Below the pieces are notes generated by a model that saw nothing but the letters and a program-made list of their open reading frames with translations, did not search any database and was not told the DNA's origin. Made by a program: the position numbers and the translations under genes. Shown piece by piece: positions 15,700 to 25,163 of a stretch of DNA of 64,000 nt. The DNA comes from DASQHL01 sp963843685. GTDB lineage: Bacteria > Chloroflexota > Dehalococcoidia > DSTF01 > JACRBR01. Location: positions 327,618-391,617 of the forward strand of contig CAWJLO010000008.1 of assembly GCA_963843685.1 (NCBI GenBank), read 5' to 3'. The first letter of the stretch is position 1; every line of letters starts with the position of its first letter.

Positions 15700-16739
15700 G
15701 CGAGCGCGGCCGCCGCGTGACGCACGCGCTCGAGCGCATCCTCGACGTCCGGGCGCTCGATGCCGTAATGCGTGACCATGCGCACGCGCCCGGGCGCGGG
15801 CATGGTGGCGAGCACGCCCTCCTGCTTGAACGCGCGTACGAGGCCGACTGCGTCGCCGCGCACGCCGAAGATGACGATGTTCGTCTCGATCGCCGACGGG
15901 TCGAGGTCGACCATGGGCAACTCCGCCAGGCCGGCGGCCAGCAGTTTTGCGTTGGCGTGGTCCTCGGCAAGGCGGTCGACCATGTGCTCCAGCGCCCAGA
16001 CGCCGGCCGCGGCGATAATGCCGGCCTGGCGCATGCCGCCGCCGACGGCCTTGCGCATCTTGCGCGCCCTCGCGACGAACTCGCCAGAGCCGCACAGTAC
16101 CGAACCGACGGGCGCGCCGAGCCCCTTCGACAGGCAGAACCCGATGGAATCGGCAGGCTCGGCGAGCGCTGCCACCGTCGTATCGGCGGCGAGCGCGGCG
16201 TTGAAGATGCGCGCGCCGTCGATGTGGACGCGCACGCCGTTGCGGTGGGCGACGTCGGCGAGCGCTTCGGTCTCTTCGACGGAGATGACGGCGCCGCTGC
16301 AGCGGTTGTGGGTGTTCTCGATACAGAGCAGCGACGTCTGGGGCATGTGCACGTTCTGGGCGCGGATGAGCGCCTGCACGGCCTCCGGATCGATGTGGCC
16401 CCGCGCGTCGTTCGGGGTCTCCCGGAGCTGCACGCCGGCGACGGCGGCCGCGCCGGCCACCTCGTAGTGCAGGATGTGCGACTGGCTGCCGACGATCGCC
16501 TCGTCGCCGCGGGCACAGTGCGCCATGATGGCCACGAGGTTGCTCATGGTGCCGCTTGCGACGAAGAGCGCCGCTTCCTTGCCAGTGACGTTGGCGGCCA
16601 TCGTCTCGAGGCGGCGCACGGTGGGGTCTTCGCCGAAGACGTCGTCACCGACAGGGGCCTCGGCGATGGCGCGGCGCATGGCGTCGGACGGGAGCGTCAC
16701 GGTGTCGGAGCGGAGGTCGATCACCGGGCGATCACTCAT
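15696..16739 (-). CDS. ltaE: low-specificity L-threonine aldolase
   Basis: This PLP enzyme cleaves threonine or allo-threonine to glycine and acetaldehyde. The 347 residues fit the family. IDLRSDTVTLPSDAMR and GDDVFGEDPTV form the N-terminal blocks, H88 lies in SQSHIL, D174 in HIDGARIFNA, and the PLP lysine is K205 in FCLSKGLGAPVGS. The start overlaps the end of the upstream hypothetical gene by eight bases and its stop overlaps the lipoprotein start, making a three-gene unit. Confidence 0.9.
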   Translation of the reverse strand: MSDRPVIDLRSDTVTLPSDAMRRAIAEAPVGDDVFGEDPTVRRLETMAANVTGKEAALFVASGTMSNLVAIMAHCARGDEAIVGSQSHILHYEVAGAAAVAGVQLRETPNDARGHIDPEAVQALIRAQNVHMPQTSLLCIENTHNRCSGAVISVEETEALADVAHRNGVRVHIDGARIFNAALAADTTVAALAEPADSIGFCLSKGLGAPVGSVLCGSGEFVARARKMRKAVGGGMRQAGIIAAAGVWALEHMVDRLAEDHANAKLLAAGLAELPMVDLDPSAIETNIVIFGVRGDAVGLVRAFKQEGVLATMPAPGRVRMVTHYGIERPDVEDALERVRHAAAALA

Positions 16740-17184
16740 CGGAGTAGCCCTCCGCCGACCACTTGGTGTGGAATCCTTCGCCGCCCCTGATCGCCGCCAT
16801 CTCCACCGATCGTTCCTCTCGCAACAGCTCGCCGTAGGCCTCGTCGCAGTGGCCGGCCGTATCGGACCACCCCAGCGAGCAGAGGCGCCTCGCCAGGTGC
16901 TCCCAGATGCCCGATTCTCCGAGGCCGCGCGCGTGGCGTGGCCACTGGAAGGTCATGATGCGCTCGGGCACCCGGAACCGCGGGCGCATCATCTTGAGGC
17001 TGCGGAAGCGCTCTTCGGCGGAGCTGGCGCGCGGCACGACCTTGATCATCGGGCCGTATTCGTTGTTCGTCCGCGCGTCGACGAGCAGGCGACGGTCTGT
17101 GACTGAGAGTCTTATGACAAGCACCTCCGCCGCATCGATGACGCGGCGCACCTCGGTGAGATCGATGCCCCAGTCCGCGCTCAT
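16732..17184 (-). CDS. hypothetical protein
   Basis: The likely start is the ATG at 17182-17184 before SADWGIDLTEVRR, giving 150 residues; a longer frame reaches 17229. The product is soluble, with a basic middle (RFRSLKMMRPRFRVPERIM) and several tryptophans. I recognise no domain. It heads the threonine aldolase unit, with an eight-base overlap. A weak match to a fold of unknown function cannot be excluded. Confidence 0.45.
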   Translation of the reverse strand: MSADWGIDLTEVRRVIDAAEVLVIRLSVTDRRLLVDARTNNEYGPMIKVVPRASSAEERFRSLKMMRPRFRVPERIMTFQWPRHARGLGESGIWEHLARRLCSLGWSDTAGHCDEAYGELLREERSVEMAAIRGGEGFHTKWSAEGYSDE

Positions 17185-17414
17185 GGCCCCTCGCCCGCCC
17201 ATTCTAGGTTCGATCCGGGGGGCGGACAAGGCGACGGGCGGTCACGGCATGCATGAAGTTGACCGATTATTTTCGTTTGGCACTTTTCGTGTTCTGCCCC
17301 CGCCGGCCCCCATCCCGTGAAGGACACTGATGCAGCCCTCGGGGACAATTCGCCAGTGTCCGGCGAGCGTACGCGGAGAGAGGCGAGAGCTCCAAACATT
17401 TGGTGCGACGGCCC

Positions 17415-18254
17415 TCACCGATCGCGGTCGGTGGCTCCGCGCAGTTCGTTCAGGATCGACCAGGTCTCGCCATCTTCCGGCACGTAGTCGCCCCAGAAGA
17501 GCTCGTGCCAGACATCGGCGACGTGCAGGATCACCCAGAATCGCAAACTGCGGCCGTCCTCGGTGCGCCAGCGGAAGCGATACTGGTGGCGCGTCCAGTG
17601 TTCGATGGCGGGCGTCTTCTCCCACAGGCTCAACAGCCTCGCGATGTACTTCGGGTCGCCAGCGAGGAAGCGCCGCATCACGTCCTGCGACGTCGGGGCC
17701 GGACGCTCGAGGTTCTGTTCGACGCGGGTGTCGCCCTTCCCGAGACCGACCATGAACCCGACGCTCTCGTCCCAGTTCTCCGACCGTTCGGCGAACTCCG
17801 GATTGCTGGCCATCGCGACGAGGTTGCGCTTTTCGGGATCGTCGCGGAGCTGCGCCGCGAGCGACGGCCCGAGCATGGCGTAGAACGGCTCATTCTGCGT
17901 GATGATCTCTCCGACCTGATTGAAGACGGCCACGGGCCACGGGTAGCGGCTGACTTCCTGCGCCATCGTCTCGACTGGCCGCGACTCGTACTTGCCGTAG
18001 AGCAGGAAGCGAAGGTCCGGCGCGAAGCCGGCGCCCGCGCGCACAGGCGTGGCGAGCTCCGGCGGGAGACCGAGCGCTTCGATGATCGCGTCGAGCGCCT
18101 CGGCACTCGGGTTCCGGTCGCCGGTTTCGTAGGCCTTGATCGCCGAGAGCGAGAGACCCGCGCGCCGTGCGACCTCCGCCTGCGAGAGCTGCCGCTGCTT
18201 GCGGTAGTCGCGGACGGCGCGACGCCATTCGAACTTCTGTGTGAATTCGTTCAT
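17415..18254 (-). CDS. XRE-family regulator with MmyB-like ligand-binding domain
   Basis: The 279-residue protein has an N-terminal XRE helix-turn-helix (residues about 10-65: LSQAEVARRAGLSLSAIKAYE). A PAS-like MmyB/MLTR domain follows, with WPVAVFNQVGEIITQNEPF and RFRWRTEDGRSLRFWV. MmyB-like regulators bind fatty-acid-like ligands and act near oxidoreductase genes in actinobacteria. The start is ATG 18252-18254. It is divergent from the large SGNH/PKD gene, about 155 bases away, and may control it. Direct operator sequences were not identified. Confidence 0.8.
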   Translation of the reverse strand: MNEFTQKFEWRRAVRDYRKQRQLSQAEVARRAGLSLSAIKAYETGDRNPSAEALDAIIEALGLPPELATPVRAGAGFAPDLRFLLYGKYESRPVETMAQEVSRYPWPVAVFNQVGEIITQNEPFYAMLGPSLAAQLRDDPEKRNLVAMASNPEFAERSENWDESVGFMVGLGKGDTRVEQNLERPAPTSQDVMRRFLAGDPKYIARLLSLWEKTPAIEHWTRHQYRFRWRTEDGRSLRFWVILHVADVWHELFWGDYVPEDGETWSILNELRGATDRDR

Positions 18255-18409
18255 GCGCGGAACCCTGCGTTGACAGGCGCCCACATCTTGTGGCTGTCCC
18301 GTCCACACATTGTGGCCGATTTCGCATTGCGGCGCGTCCCGGCGCCGCGAGAAGATCGCGCCGCGAACGGTCAGGCGCCTCGCACAACAGCAGTGAATCG
18401 GGAGGTCCC

Positions 18410-21400
18410 GTGCTACGTCTACTGGTCATTTCGGTGTTCCTCGCCCTCATCTGCGCCCTTCCCGTGACGGGCCGCGCAGCCTCGCAACCAACGGCAAGCT
18501 TCGATTGGTCGATGCCCGACCGCTTCGGGCTGGACCAGAATCACGACGGCGTCATCGATTACTTCCCCGAGACGAGCGACCGTCCCGGCCTCACCGAGCA
18601 GATTGACCCTGGGACGTTTACGGTCATCCTGGACGCCTGCGCATCGTCGAGTGACCGGCCGATCGTCTCGTACTCCTGGGTCGTCGCGCCCGCGCCCGCC
18701 GTGAATACGGCTGCTTGCAAGCTCTCGCGCCAGCTGGCGGAGGGCTCGTATTCCGTGACGCTGACGATCACGGACGACGCAGGCGCCACCGACGTGCTGA
18801 AGAAGAACGTGGTCGTGCAGGACTGGCTCATCGTCGCACTCGGCGATTCGTACGGCTCCGGCGAGGGCAGCCCCGACATCCCCATACCGCCCCCGCAGCT
18901 CCAGGAGGTGGCGTCCGCGCAGCAGGCCGTGGACGACGCGCAGGCCGATTACGACGACGCCGTATCGCAGCTGGCGACGGTCCAGACGAATTTCGACAAC
19001 ACGCTGGCCGCGGCGCGCGCCATCGCCGCCCCATGCGGCTGGAGCGATGCCGATCACAACGGCACCTACGAGACGTTTGACCTGCTCTCGGTGGACCTCG
19101 TCGGCTGCACGCAGGCCGTCATCCAGCTCGGTATCGATGCCGTGGGAGATTTCTGGAACCTCGTGGGAGAGGCCGTCAACGACACCATCCACGTCGCGCA
19201 GGCGGCCCTGGACCTGGCGACCGCCCACGTGAACGACGCGTTCGCCACGCTGGGAGACTTCGCCGACCAGCTGGCGAACCTCCAGAACACGCTGCACGCC
19301 ACATGGGAGGATCGGCGCTGCCATCGTTCGGCCCGGGCTGGCATCGCCCAGGCGGCGCTCGCGATCGAGCATGCGGATCCGCACACTTCGGTGACGTTCG
19401 TGCACCTCGCGTGCTCCGGCGCCGAGGCGAAGGTCGGCTTCCTCGAGCCGTACCAGGGGGTCGATGTCGAGCTGAACAACCCGCCGCTCGACTGCGACGG
19501 CCATCCGACTCAATGCGTGGCGCCCCAGATCGAGCGCGCGGCCCAGTTGGTGGGTAACCGGGAAGTCGACGCGGTCTTCATGTCGATCGGCGGGAACGAC
19601 GCCAACTTCGCGCCCATCGTGCAGTCCTGTATCGTCCTGGAGCCCTGCAACGTGGCTCCGGCGAGGCCGGACCCGCTCGTGGTTGGGGGCATTACGGGCA
19701 TCTGCGCGCCGCTCAGGCTGTTCGGGATGGGGCCCCTTTGCGAGGTCTATCTCCAGAGCCTCGTGATCCAGTACGGCGCCGGCGGCGAAACCGCAGACCA
19801 GTTCTTGCAGGAGGGTCTCGCTGAGCTCGCGCCACAGAGCGATCGGTCGGGGCTGTACCAGCAGGTCGCTGACCGGTTCAAGGCGCTCATGCCGAAGCTC
19901 ACCAGCGATCGGATGTACATCTCCGAGTATCCGAACGCGACGCAGAACGACGACCTGAGCCACTGCCCGGACGTATTTCCTCAGAACAACCTGCCGGGCC
20001 TCAGCCTGTCCGAAACGGTGTTCGCCGACAACATCGTGACCCACGGCCTCGATGACATGGTCGCGCTGAACGCCGCGGACGAGGGATGGAACTTCATCGG
20101 CGGCGTCTACGACGCGTACGCCGGCCACGGCTACTGCGCGGACGACCACTGGATCACGCGTTTCGACGAGACGTTCCTCAACCAGGGCAACCACACCGGG
20201 GTCGTACATCCGAACCCCTCGGGCCAGGCCGCCTATCGCGACCTCATCCGGCCCGCGATCCAGAACGACCTGTACCCTGGCGGCGACCTGAACACCCCGC
20301 GCCTTCCGGCTCAGCCGCCGGTCGCGGACGGTGGCGGGTTGTACACGACACCCGAAGGCTCCACGATCACGCTGGACGGGTCCGGTTCGTATGCGCCGGA
20401 CGGGAATCCCCTCACGTACCAGTGGAGCCCCACCACCTTCTCGGACGGGTCGACGCTGTCAGGCGAGACGACGTCCGCGCCCACCGTTCACGCCGTGGAC
20501 GACGGGTTGCTGGCGATCACCCTCACCGTGTCGAACACCAGTGGCTCTGACAGCGATCTCGCGAAGGTGAAAGTGGTGAACGTCGCTCCAAGCGTGTCGG
20601 CGGGCGGAGACGCGGGCATCTCTGAAGGCGCCGCGTTCTCTCGCACCGGATCGTTCACCGACCCGGGCGCGGCCGACACGCACACTGCGACGGTGGACTA
20701 CGGCGACGGGACGGGGGTTGCGCCACTGGCGGTCACGGCCGCGCGGACGTTCAGCCTGAGTCACGTTTACGCCGATGACGGGACCTACAACGTCGACGTA
20801 TGCGTGACCGATGACGATGGCGGCACCGGCTGCGACACGGCGAAGGTGAAGGTCGGCAACGTCGCGCCCGTCGTGACGGCGCCGAGCGACTTCTCCACCT
20901 TGGAAGGCGCAACGGTGACCCTCGGCAAAGCCGCAGTCAACGACGCGGGCACGGCGGACACCCACACCGCGACCGTGAGCTGGGGCGACGGAACCCCCGT
21001 GGAGCCGGCCGGCGTGTCCGAGTCGCCGTTCGGCCCTCCCGGCTCGACCTTCGGCGCCAACAGCGCGTTGATCGGCGCGCACGCCTACGCCGACAACGGC
21101 GCCTACACCATCGATATCTGCGTCACGGACGACGACGGCGGCACGGACTGCGACTCGTCCGTCGTCACGGTCGGCAACGCAGCGCCCGTCGTCGACGCCG
21201 GACCGGACGCCTCGGTCGACGAAGGCTCGACGTTCAGCCTCGCGCCCGCGACGTTCGTCGACCCGGGTACGCTCGACACCCACACAGCGACCGTGGACTG
21301 GGGCGACGGCAGCACCGTCGAAGCGGCGACGGTGTCAGAGGCGCCGTCCGGCCCCCCCGGCTCTACCTCGGGCGCTAGCGGCGCGGTATCGGCGACGCAC

Positions 21401-22243
21401 GTCTACGCCGACGACGGTACGTACACCGTCAGCGTCTGCGCCACGGACGATGACGCCGGACTCGGATGCGATGCGCTCGTCGTCAACGTCCTGAACGTGG
21501 CCCCGGCGCTGCAGATCGACCAGGTCGCGTCCGGCGCGTCGTTCGTCCTGCCCCTGGTACCCATCAGCGTGGCGGCGCACTTCACCGATCCCGGCAGCCT
21601 CGACACGCACACGGCGACGGTCGATTGGGGCGACGGGGCGCCGCCGGAACACGTCGGCACGGTCACCTCACCGTTCAGCGCGGACCACGCGTACGCGGCG
21701 GCGGGGCTGTACACGATCGCGGTGACGGTGACGGACGATGATGGCGCCTCGGCTACCGAGACCCACGACATCGAAGTGGTTGACGCGGTCGAGGCCATAG
21801 ACCGCGCCGTCACCAGCCTGACCGATCTGGCCACGGACCCGGCGACCAGCGGACTTGCCCGCCTCCTGCTGCTGCCGGCGATCGATGCGCTCTACGGCAA
21901 CCACGGCGGCAGCTCGCACAACGGCGCGATTAGCAAGCTCGGCGCGGGGCAGACGAACGCCGCGCTGGAGAAGATCCAGCAGGCGGAGGTGTGCCTGACC
22001 CTGGCCGAGCTGTTTGACCCGAACGTCGACCTGGGCCAGATCCAGTTGACGCTCGCGTGGGTGGCGAAGTCCGTCGCGACCGATGCCGTCATGCGGGCCG
22101 ACGCTGCGGCGGTGTCGCGAGGAGATCGAGTAAGGGTGACCCTCGCCAATGCCCTGATCGATGCAGGCGACGCCCTGTCAGCGGGAGGTCAGTATCCCGC
22201 CGCCGTCAGCCTGTACCAGCTGGCGCTGCGGACAGTGGATTAG
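18410..22243 (+). CDS. secreted SGNH-hydrolase-like protein with five PKD-type repeats
   Basis: The 1277-residue product starts at GTG 18410, five bases after GGAGG, with a signal peptide of about 23 residues. An Ig/PKD-like domain (residues 30-140) precedes an SGNH hydrolase core. Block I is GDSYGSGEG (S147), GGND is at residues 394-397 and the last block is VHPNPSG with H600. Between the first two blocks lies a roughly 200-residue helical insert including a coiled-coil-like stretch (VASAQQAVDDAQADYDDA). Five PKD/Ig-like repeats of about 92-106 residues start near residues 639, 723, 815, 921 and 1027. A helical C-terminal region (from 1122) has a heptad-like alanine-rich pattern. It is probably a cell-surface esterase or lipase. 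The substrate is unknown. Confidence 0.75.
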   Translation: MLRLLVISVFLALICALPVTGRAASQPTASFDWSMPDRFGLDQNHDGVIDYFPETSDRPGLTEQIDPGTFTVILDACASSSDRPIVSYSWVVAPAPAVNTAACKLSRQLAEGSYSVTLTITDDAGATDVLKKNVVVQDWLIVALGDSYGSGEGSPDIPIPPPQLQEVASAQQAVDDAQADYDDAVSQLATVQTNFDNTLAAARAIAAPCGWSDADHNGTYETFDLLSVDLVGCTQAVIQLGIDAVGDFWNLVGEAVNDTIHVAQAALDLATAHVNDAFATLGDFADQLANLQNTLHATWEDRRCHRSARAGIAQAALAIEHADPHTSVTFVHLACSGAEAKVGFLEPYQGVDVELNNPPLDCDGHPTQCVAPQIERAAQLVGNREVDAVFMSIGGNDANFAPIVQSCIVLEPCNVAPARPDPLVVGGITGICAPLRLFGMGPLCEVYLQSLVIQYGAGGETADQFLQEGLAELAPQSDRSGLYQQVADRFKALMPKLTSDRMYISEYPNATQNDDLSHCPDVFPQNNLPGLSLSETVFADNIVTHGLDDMVALNAADEGWNFIGGVYDAYAGHGYCADDHWITRFDETFLNQGNHTGVVHPNPSGQAAYRDLIRPAIQNDLYPGGDLNTPRLPAQPPVADGGGLYTTPEGSTITLDGSGSYAPDGNPLTYQWSPTTFSDGSTLSGETTSAPTVHAVDDGLLAITLTVSNTSGSDSDLAKVKVVNVAPSVSAGGDAGISEGAAFSRTGSFTDPGAADTHTATVDYGDGTGVAPLAVTAARTFSLSHVYADDGTYNVDVCVTDDDGGTGCDTAKVKVGNVAPVVTAPSDFSTLEGATVTLGKAAVNDAGTADTHTATVSWGDGTPVEPAGVSESPFGPPGSTFGANSALIGAHAYADNGAYTIDICVTDDDGGTDCDSSVVTVGNAAPVVDAGPDASVDEGSTFSLAPATFVDPGTLDTHTATVDWGDGSTVEAATVSEAPSGPPGSTSGASGAVSATHVYADDGTYTVSVCATDDDAGLGCDALVVNVLNVAPALQIDQVASGASFVLPLVPISVAAHFTDPGSLDTHTATVDWGDGAPPEHVGTVTSPFSADHAYAAAGLYTIAVTVTDDDGASATETHDIEVVDAVEAIDRAVTSLTDLATDPATSGLARLLLLPAIDALYGNHGGSSHNGAISKLGAGQTNAALEKIQQAEVCLTLAELFDPNVDLGQIQLTLAWVAKSVATDAVMRADAAAVSRGDRVRVTLANALIDAGDALSAGGQYPAAVSLYQLALRTVD

Positions 22244-22278
22244 AGCAGGGCGGCATTCCCTGGACGTGAGAGGTGGAA

Positions 22279-22314
22279 GTGGCTTGGGGCGCAGCCTGCT
22301 GCGCCCCAAGCCAC
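22279..22314 (+). terminator. bidirectional terminator
   Basis: A 16-pair perfect stem (22279-22294 with 22299-22314) has a four-base loop CCTG. It lies between the ends of the convergent SGNH/PKD and alcohol dehydrogenase genes. The lack of a T-run is common in this window, and the stem is very stable. Confidence 0.75.
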
Positions 22315-22332
22315 AGGTTGATAAGGCGCCGA

Positions 22333-23484
22333 CTAAAGCGCGCTCTTGTAGATCGCCGCAAGGTCCTCGGTCGAAGGCGGCCGGGGCGCGGCGATGAAGA
22401 TGCCCTGCGACTTCTGCGCGTCCTCGACGAACTGAGCGACGTCCGACTCCTTCATCCCGACCTCGCTGAGCTTCGACGGGATCTTGATGTCGTCGCGGAG
22501 CGAGCGCACTGCCGCGACGACTTCGTCGCCAACCTTCTTTGCCGGCATGCCGAAGGCGTTGATGCCCATCAGCGGCGCGATCTCCGTCAGCGGATCGGCC
22601 AGGAACTCCTTGTGGTACTCCAGCACCTGCGAGAGCAGGATCGCGTTGGCGACGCCGTGCGGCGTGCCCAGGCGGCCGCTGACGACGTGCGAGAGCCCGT
22701 GCACCTGCCCGAGGCCCTGCGCCATCGACTGGCCGGCGATGTCCGCCGCGTAGAGCATGTTCTTCAGCGCCGCCGGCCGATCGGGGCCGTTGACGGCGGT
22801 GCGCAAGTTGAGGCTGATCTGCTGGATGGCGCGCGTCGCGAACATGCGCGTGAACGGCGTGTTACCAGGGTTGACGTACGCCTCGATGGCGTGCGTGAGC
22901 GCGTCCATGCCCGTTGCGGCCGTGATCGGCGCGGGCATCTTCGCGACAAGGTTGGGATCGAGGATGGCGACGTTCGGCGTGCAGTTCAGCATCAGGTGCT
23001 TGTAGTGCGTGGCAGGGTCCGTGATGACGGCCGCCGGGGAGATCTCGGAGCCGGTGCCGCAGGTCGTCGGGACGGCGAACAGCGGCAGCACCTTGCCGGG
23101 GAACGGCGTTCCGCCGGCGCCGAAGAGATACTCCTTCGACGTCTCACCGCCCATCGCCGCGGTCACGGCGACGCCCTTCGCCGCATCGATCGCGCTGCCG
23201 CCGCCGACGCCGACGACGAAGTCGCCCTTCACGTCCTTGATCACGGCGACGCCGCCGTCGACCTCCTGGATCGTCGGGTTCGGCGTCACGTTCTCGTAGA
23301 CGGTGTGGGCGACCTCCGCCTCGTCGAGCGAGGAGAGGATGGAATCGAGGATGCCGGCGGCCCGGATGCCGGGGTCGGTAACGACGAGCGCGTGCTTGTA
23401 GCCGGCCGCCTTGGCCCGCTGCCCGAGCTCGGCGATGCTGCCTTCGCCGAATACGGTTTGGACGGTGAGAGCGAAGGTTGGCAT
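22333..23484 (-). CDS. iron-containing alcohol dehydrogenase
   Basis: The 383-residue protein has the dehydroquinate synthase-like fold of group III alcohol dehydrogenases. The NAD-binding GVGGGSAIDAAKG lies near residue 95 and VPTTCGTGSEISP near 140. Metal ligands sit in TGMDALTHAIEAYV and HGLSHVVSGRLGTPHG (aspartate and histidines). The alcohol or aldehyde acted on is unknown. The ATG is preceded by CAGGAGGA. It is monocistronic, sharing a terminator with the gene on the other strand. Confidence 0.88.
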   Translation of the reverse strand: MPTFALTVQTVFGEGSIAELGQRAKAAGYKHALVVTDPGIRAAGILDSILSSLDEAEVAHTVYENVTPNPTIQEVDGGVAVIKDVKGDFVVGVGGGSAIDAAKGVAVTAAMGGETSKEYLFGAGGTPFPGKVLPLFAVPTTCGTGSEISPAAVITDPATHYKHLMLNCTPNVAILDPNLVAKMPAPITAATGMDALTHAIEAYVNPGNTPFTRMFATRAIQQISLNLRTAVNGPDRPAALKNMLYAADIAGQSMAQGLGQVHGLSHVVSGRLGTPHGVANAILLSQVLEYHKEFLADPLTEIAPLMGINAFGMPAKKVGDEVVAAVRSLRDDIKIPSKLSEVGMKESDVAQFVEDAQKSQGIFIAAPRPPSTEDLAAIYKSAL

Positions 23485-23639
23485 GGGTCCTCCTGATGCT
23501 GACTTGGTGGTTGAGTGACAGATGAGCGCGCCCGCACCGGGCGTGGCGCGGGCAGCCGCAACACTATGGATCGCGGCCGTGCTTCGGGCAATTCGGGCGC
23601 TTCGCGGGGGATTGGCCGTCCGATACCATGGGACGGCGT

Positions 23640-23713
23640 TGCCGGATCGTTCAATGGTAGGACAGCGGCCTTTGAAGCCGTGAATCTAGGTTCGAATCCT
23701 AGTCCGGCAGCCA
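23640..23713 (+). tRNA. tRNA-Gln(TTG)
   Basis: A full cloverleaf can be drawn. The acceptor stem is TGCCGGA (23640-23646) with TCCGGCA (23703-23709), then discriminator G and an encoded CCA (23711-23713). The anticodon loop is CTTTGAA with TTG at 23672-23674, reading CAA. The T arm carries GGTTCGAATCC. No second tRNA is near. Confidence 0.95.
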
Positions 23714-23769
23714 CCTCCAGCCGAATACTCAGCCTTGCCGCCGCACTGCCGCGTCCGTAGCATCGGGCG

Positions 23770-24666
23770 ATGGAGATCATCACGCTCGAGCAGGGCCGCA
23801 CGCGCGCGTCGATCGCGCCGGAGGCGGGCGGCAGGCTGCTGCAGCTGGAGATCCACGATCAGGGGCGATGGATCGCTCTGCTCCGTGCGCCGGACAGCCC
23901 GGAGCAGGCGCTGCGCGAGCCGACCCGCTGGGGCGCGTTCCCGATGGCGCCCTGGCCGAACCGCATCGATGGTGGCCGCTTCGTCTGGCGCGGCCGATTG
24001 TACTCGGTGCCGCTCTCGCCCGGCCACCCGCACGCGTTACACGGCCGCGCCTGTTTCCTGCCCTGGGACGTCGAGCGCGCGACGGCGGCGGCATGCCGCA
24101 TCTCGGTGAACTTTGACCGGGGCTGGCCGTTCGGCGGTCGGGCGGCGCAGGAGTTCCGCGTGCTCGACGACGGCATCGCCCTGCGCATGGAGATCCACAG
24201 CGACGGCGAGGCGTTCCCCGCAGGCTGCGGCTGGCACCCGTGGTTCCGCCGCGACGTGCGCCCGGGCCACGACGTGCGCGTGCTCGTCGACGCGTCGCAG
24301 TGGTACGAGACGGACGACATGATCCCGACCGGTTGGCTGAAGCCGGCGCTCGGCGCGTACGACCTCCGCGGTTACCCCGAGCTGGGCGACCGGCGGCTCG
24401 ACACGTGCTACTTCGCGCCGAAAGGCGCGCTGCGCGTCCGCTGGGGCGACATCGAGCTGGCGATGGAGCGATCGCGCAACCTGACGCAGGCCGTCGTCTA
24501 TACGCCGGCGGAGGCGGTGTGCGTGGAGCCGCAGACGTGTGCCATCGACGCGTTCAACCTGGACGAGCAGGGGATCTCCGACACCGGGACGGCGATCGTC
24601 GAACCGGGACGTCCGCTGATCGCGACGACGACGTGGCGGTGGCGGATCGGCGGCGGAGGACGCTAG
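23770..24666 (+). CDS. aldose 1-epimerase family protein
   Basis: The 298-residue product is a beta-rich mutarotase-like protein. Visible blocks are FPMAPWPNRIDGGRFVW near residue 60, HPHALHGRACFLPW with the catalytic histidine near residue 90, and GWHPWFRRD near 158 with the second histidine. A carboxylate late in the chain is less clear. GalM-like proteins interconvert anomers of sugars, and many act on phosphorylated or unusual sugars. It begins 56 bases after the tRNA. The end overlaps the convergent EVE gene by four bases. Confidence 0.8.
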   Translation: MEIITLEQGRTRASIAPEAGGRLLQLEIHDQGRWIALLRAPDSPEQALREPTRWGAFPMAPWPNRIDGGRFVWRGRLYSVPLSPGHPHALHGRACFLPWDVERATAAACRISVNFDRGWPFGGRAAQEFRVLDDGIALRMEIHSDGEAFPAGCGWHPWFRRDVRPGHDVRVLVDASQWYETDDMIPTGWLKPALGAYDLRGYPELGDRRLDTCYFAPKGALRVRWGDIELAMERSRNLTQAVVYTPAEAVCVEPQTCAIDAFNLDEQGISDTGTAIVEPGRPLIATTTWRWRIGGGGR

Positions 24667-25067
24667 AACGCGCCCTGCTTCTCCAGCCACGTCCAGAATG
24701 CGGCGGGTGCGGACATGGTGCTGAGCCGGCCCATCCGCACGAGCGCCCAGTCGTCGAACTTGTGCGACTCCTTGATCTCGCGCAGCGTGACCTGCTTCTT
24801 CGCGTGCTTGAGGTACTTGAAGTCCGCCACCCAGCTCTTCGGGTCCTTCTTGTCGGGCCGCGGCTCTGAAACGACCTCAGCCAGGCCGACGATCGAGGTC
24901 TGGCCCTGCGAGTGGTAGATGAGCACGCGGTCGCCGGGCTTCATCGTCTTGATCGCATTGACGGCGGCCGGGTTGCGCACGCCGTCCCACTCCGTCGTCC
25001 CGTCGCGCTTCAGGTCGTCGATCGAGTAGGTGTCGGGGTCGGTCTTCGCCAGGAAGTACGCCATCAT
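24663..25067 (-). CDS. EVE domain-containing protein
   Basis: The 134 residues are almost one EVE domain (PUA-like fold): YFLAKTDPDTYSIDDL at the start, WDGVRNPAAVNAIKTMKPGD, then VLIYHSQGQTSIVGLAEV. EVE domains are thought to bind modified bases in DNA or RNA and often accompany restriction systems, but none is nearby here. A stand-alone EVE protein of this length is common in bacteria. The ATG at 25065-25067 has AGGAG five bases upstream. Confidence 0.88.
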   Translation of the reverse strand: MMAYFLAKTDPDTYSIDDLKRDGTTEWDGVRNPAAVNAIKTMKPGDRVLIYHSQGQTSIVGLAEVVSEPRPDKKDPKSWVADFKYLKHAKKQVTLREIKESHKFDDWALVRMGRLSTMSAPAAFWTWLEKQGAF

Positions 25068-25163
25068 CTACGCTCCTGCGCTGTCAGTCCGTGCGCCCAC
25101 GAGCGTAGCACGGGATCGTGGCGTGCGGCCACGGAGCGACCACCACACCGCCGCCACGGGCTC

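Noticed and set aside
18419..20209. A 596-residue minus-strand frame opposite the SGNH/PKD gene
   Set aside because: No recognisable domain, antisense composition, no ribosome site; the plus-strand gene has signal peptide and catalytic blocks.
20578..21780. Repeated DNA that could be mistaken for a tandem array or CRISPR
   Set aside because: The repeats are diverged copies of a roughly 300-base unit encoding PKD-type domains in one open frame, with no short identical repeats and spacers.
24240..24869. Plus-strand 209-residue frame overlapping aldose epimerase and EVE genes
   Set aside because: Out-of-frame shadow; the two recognised genes account for both halves.
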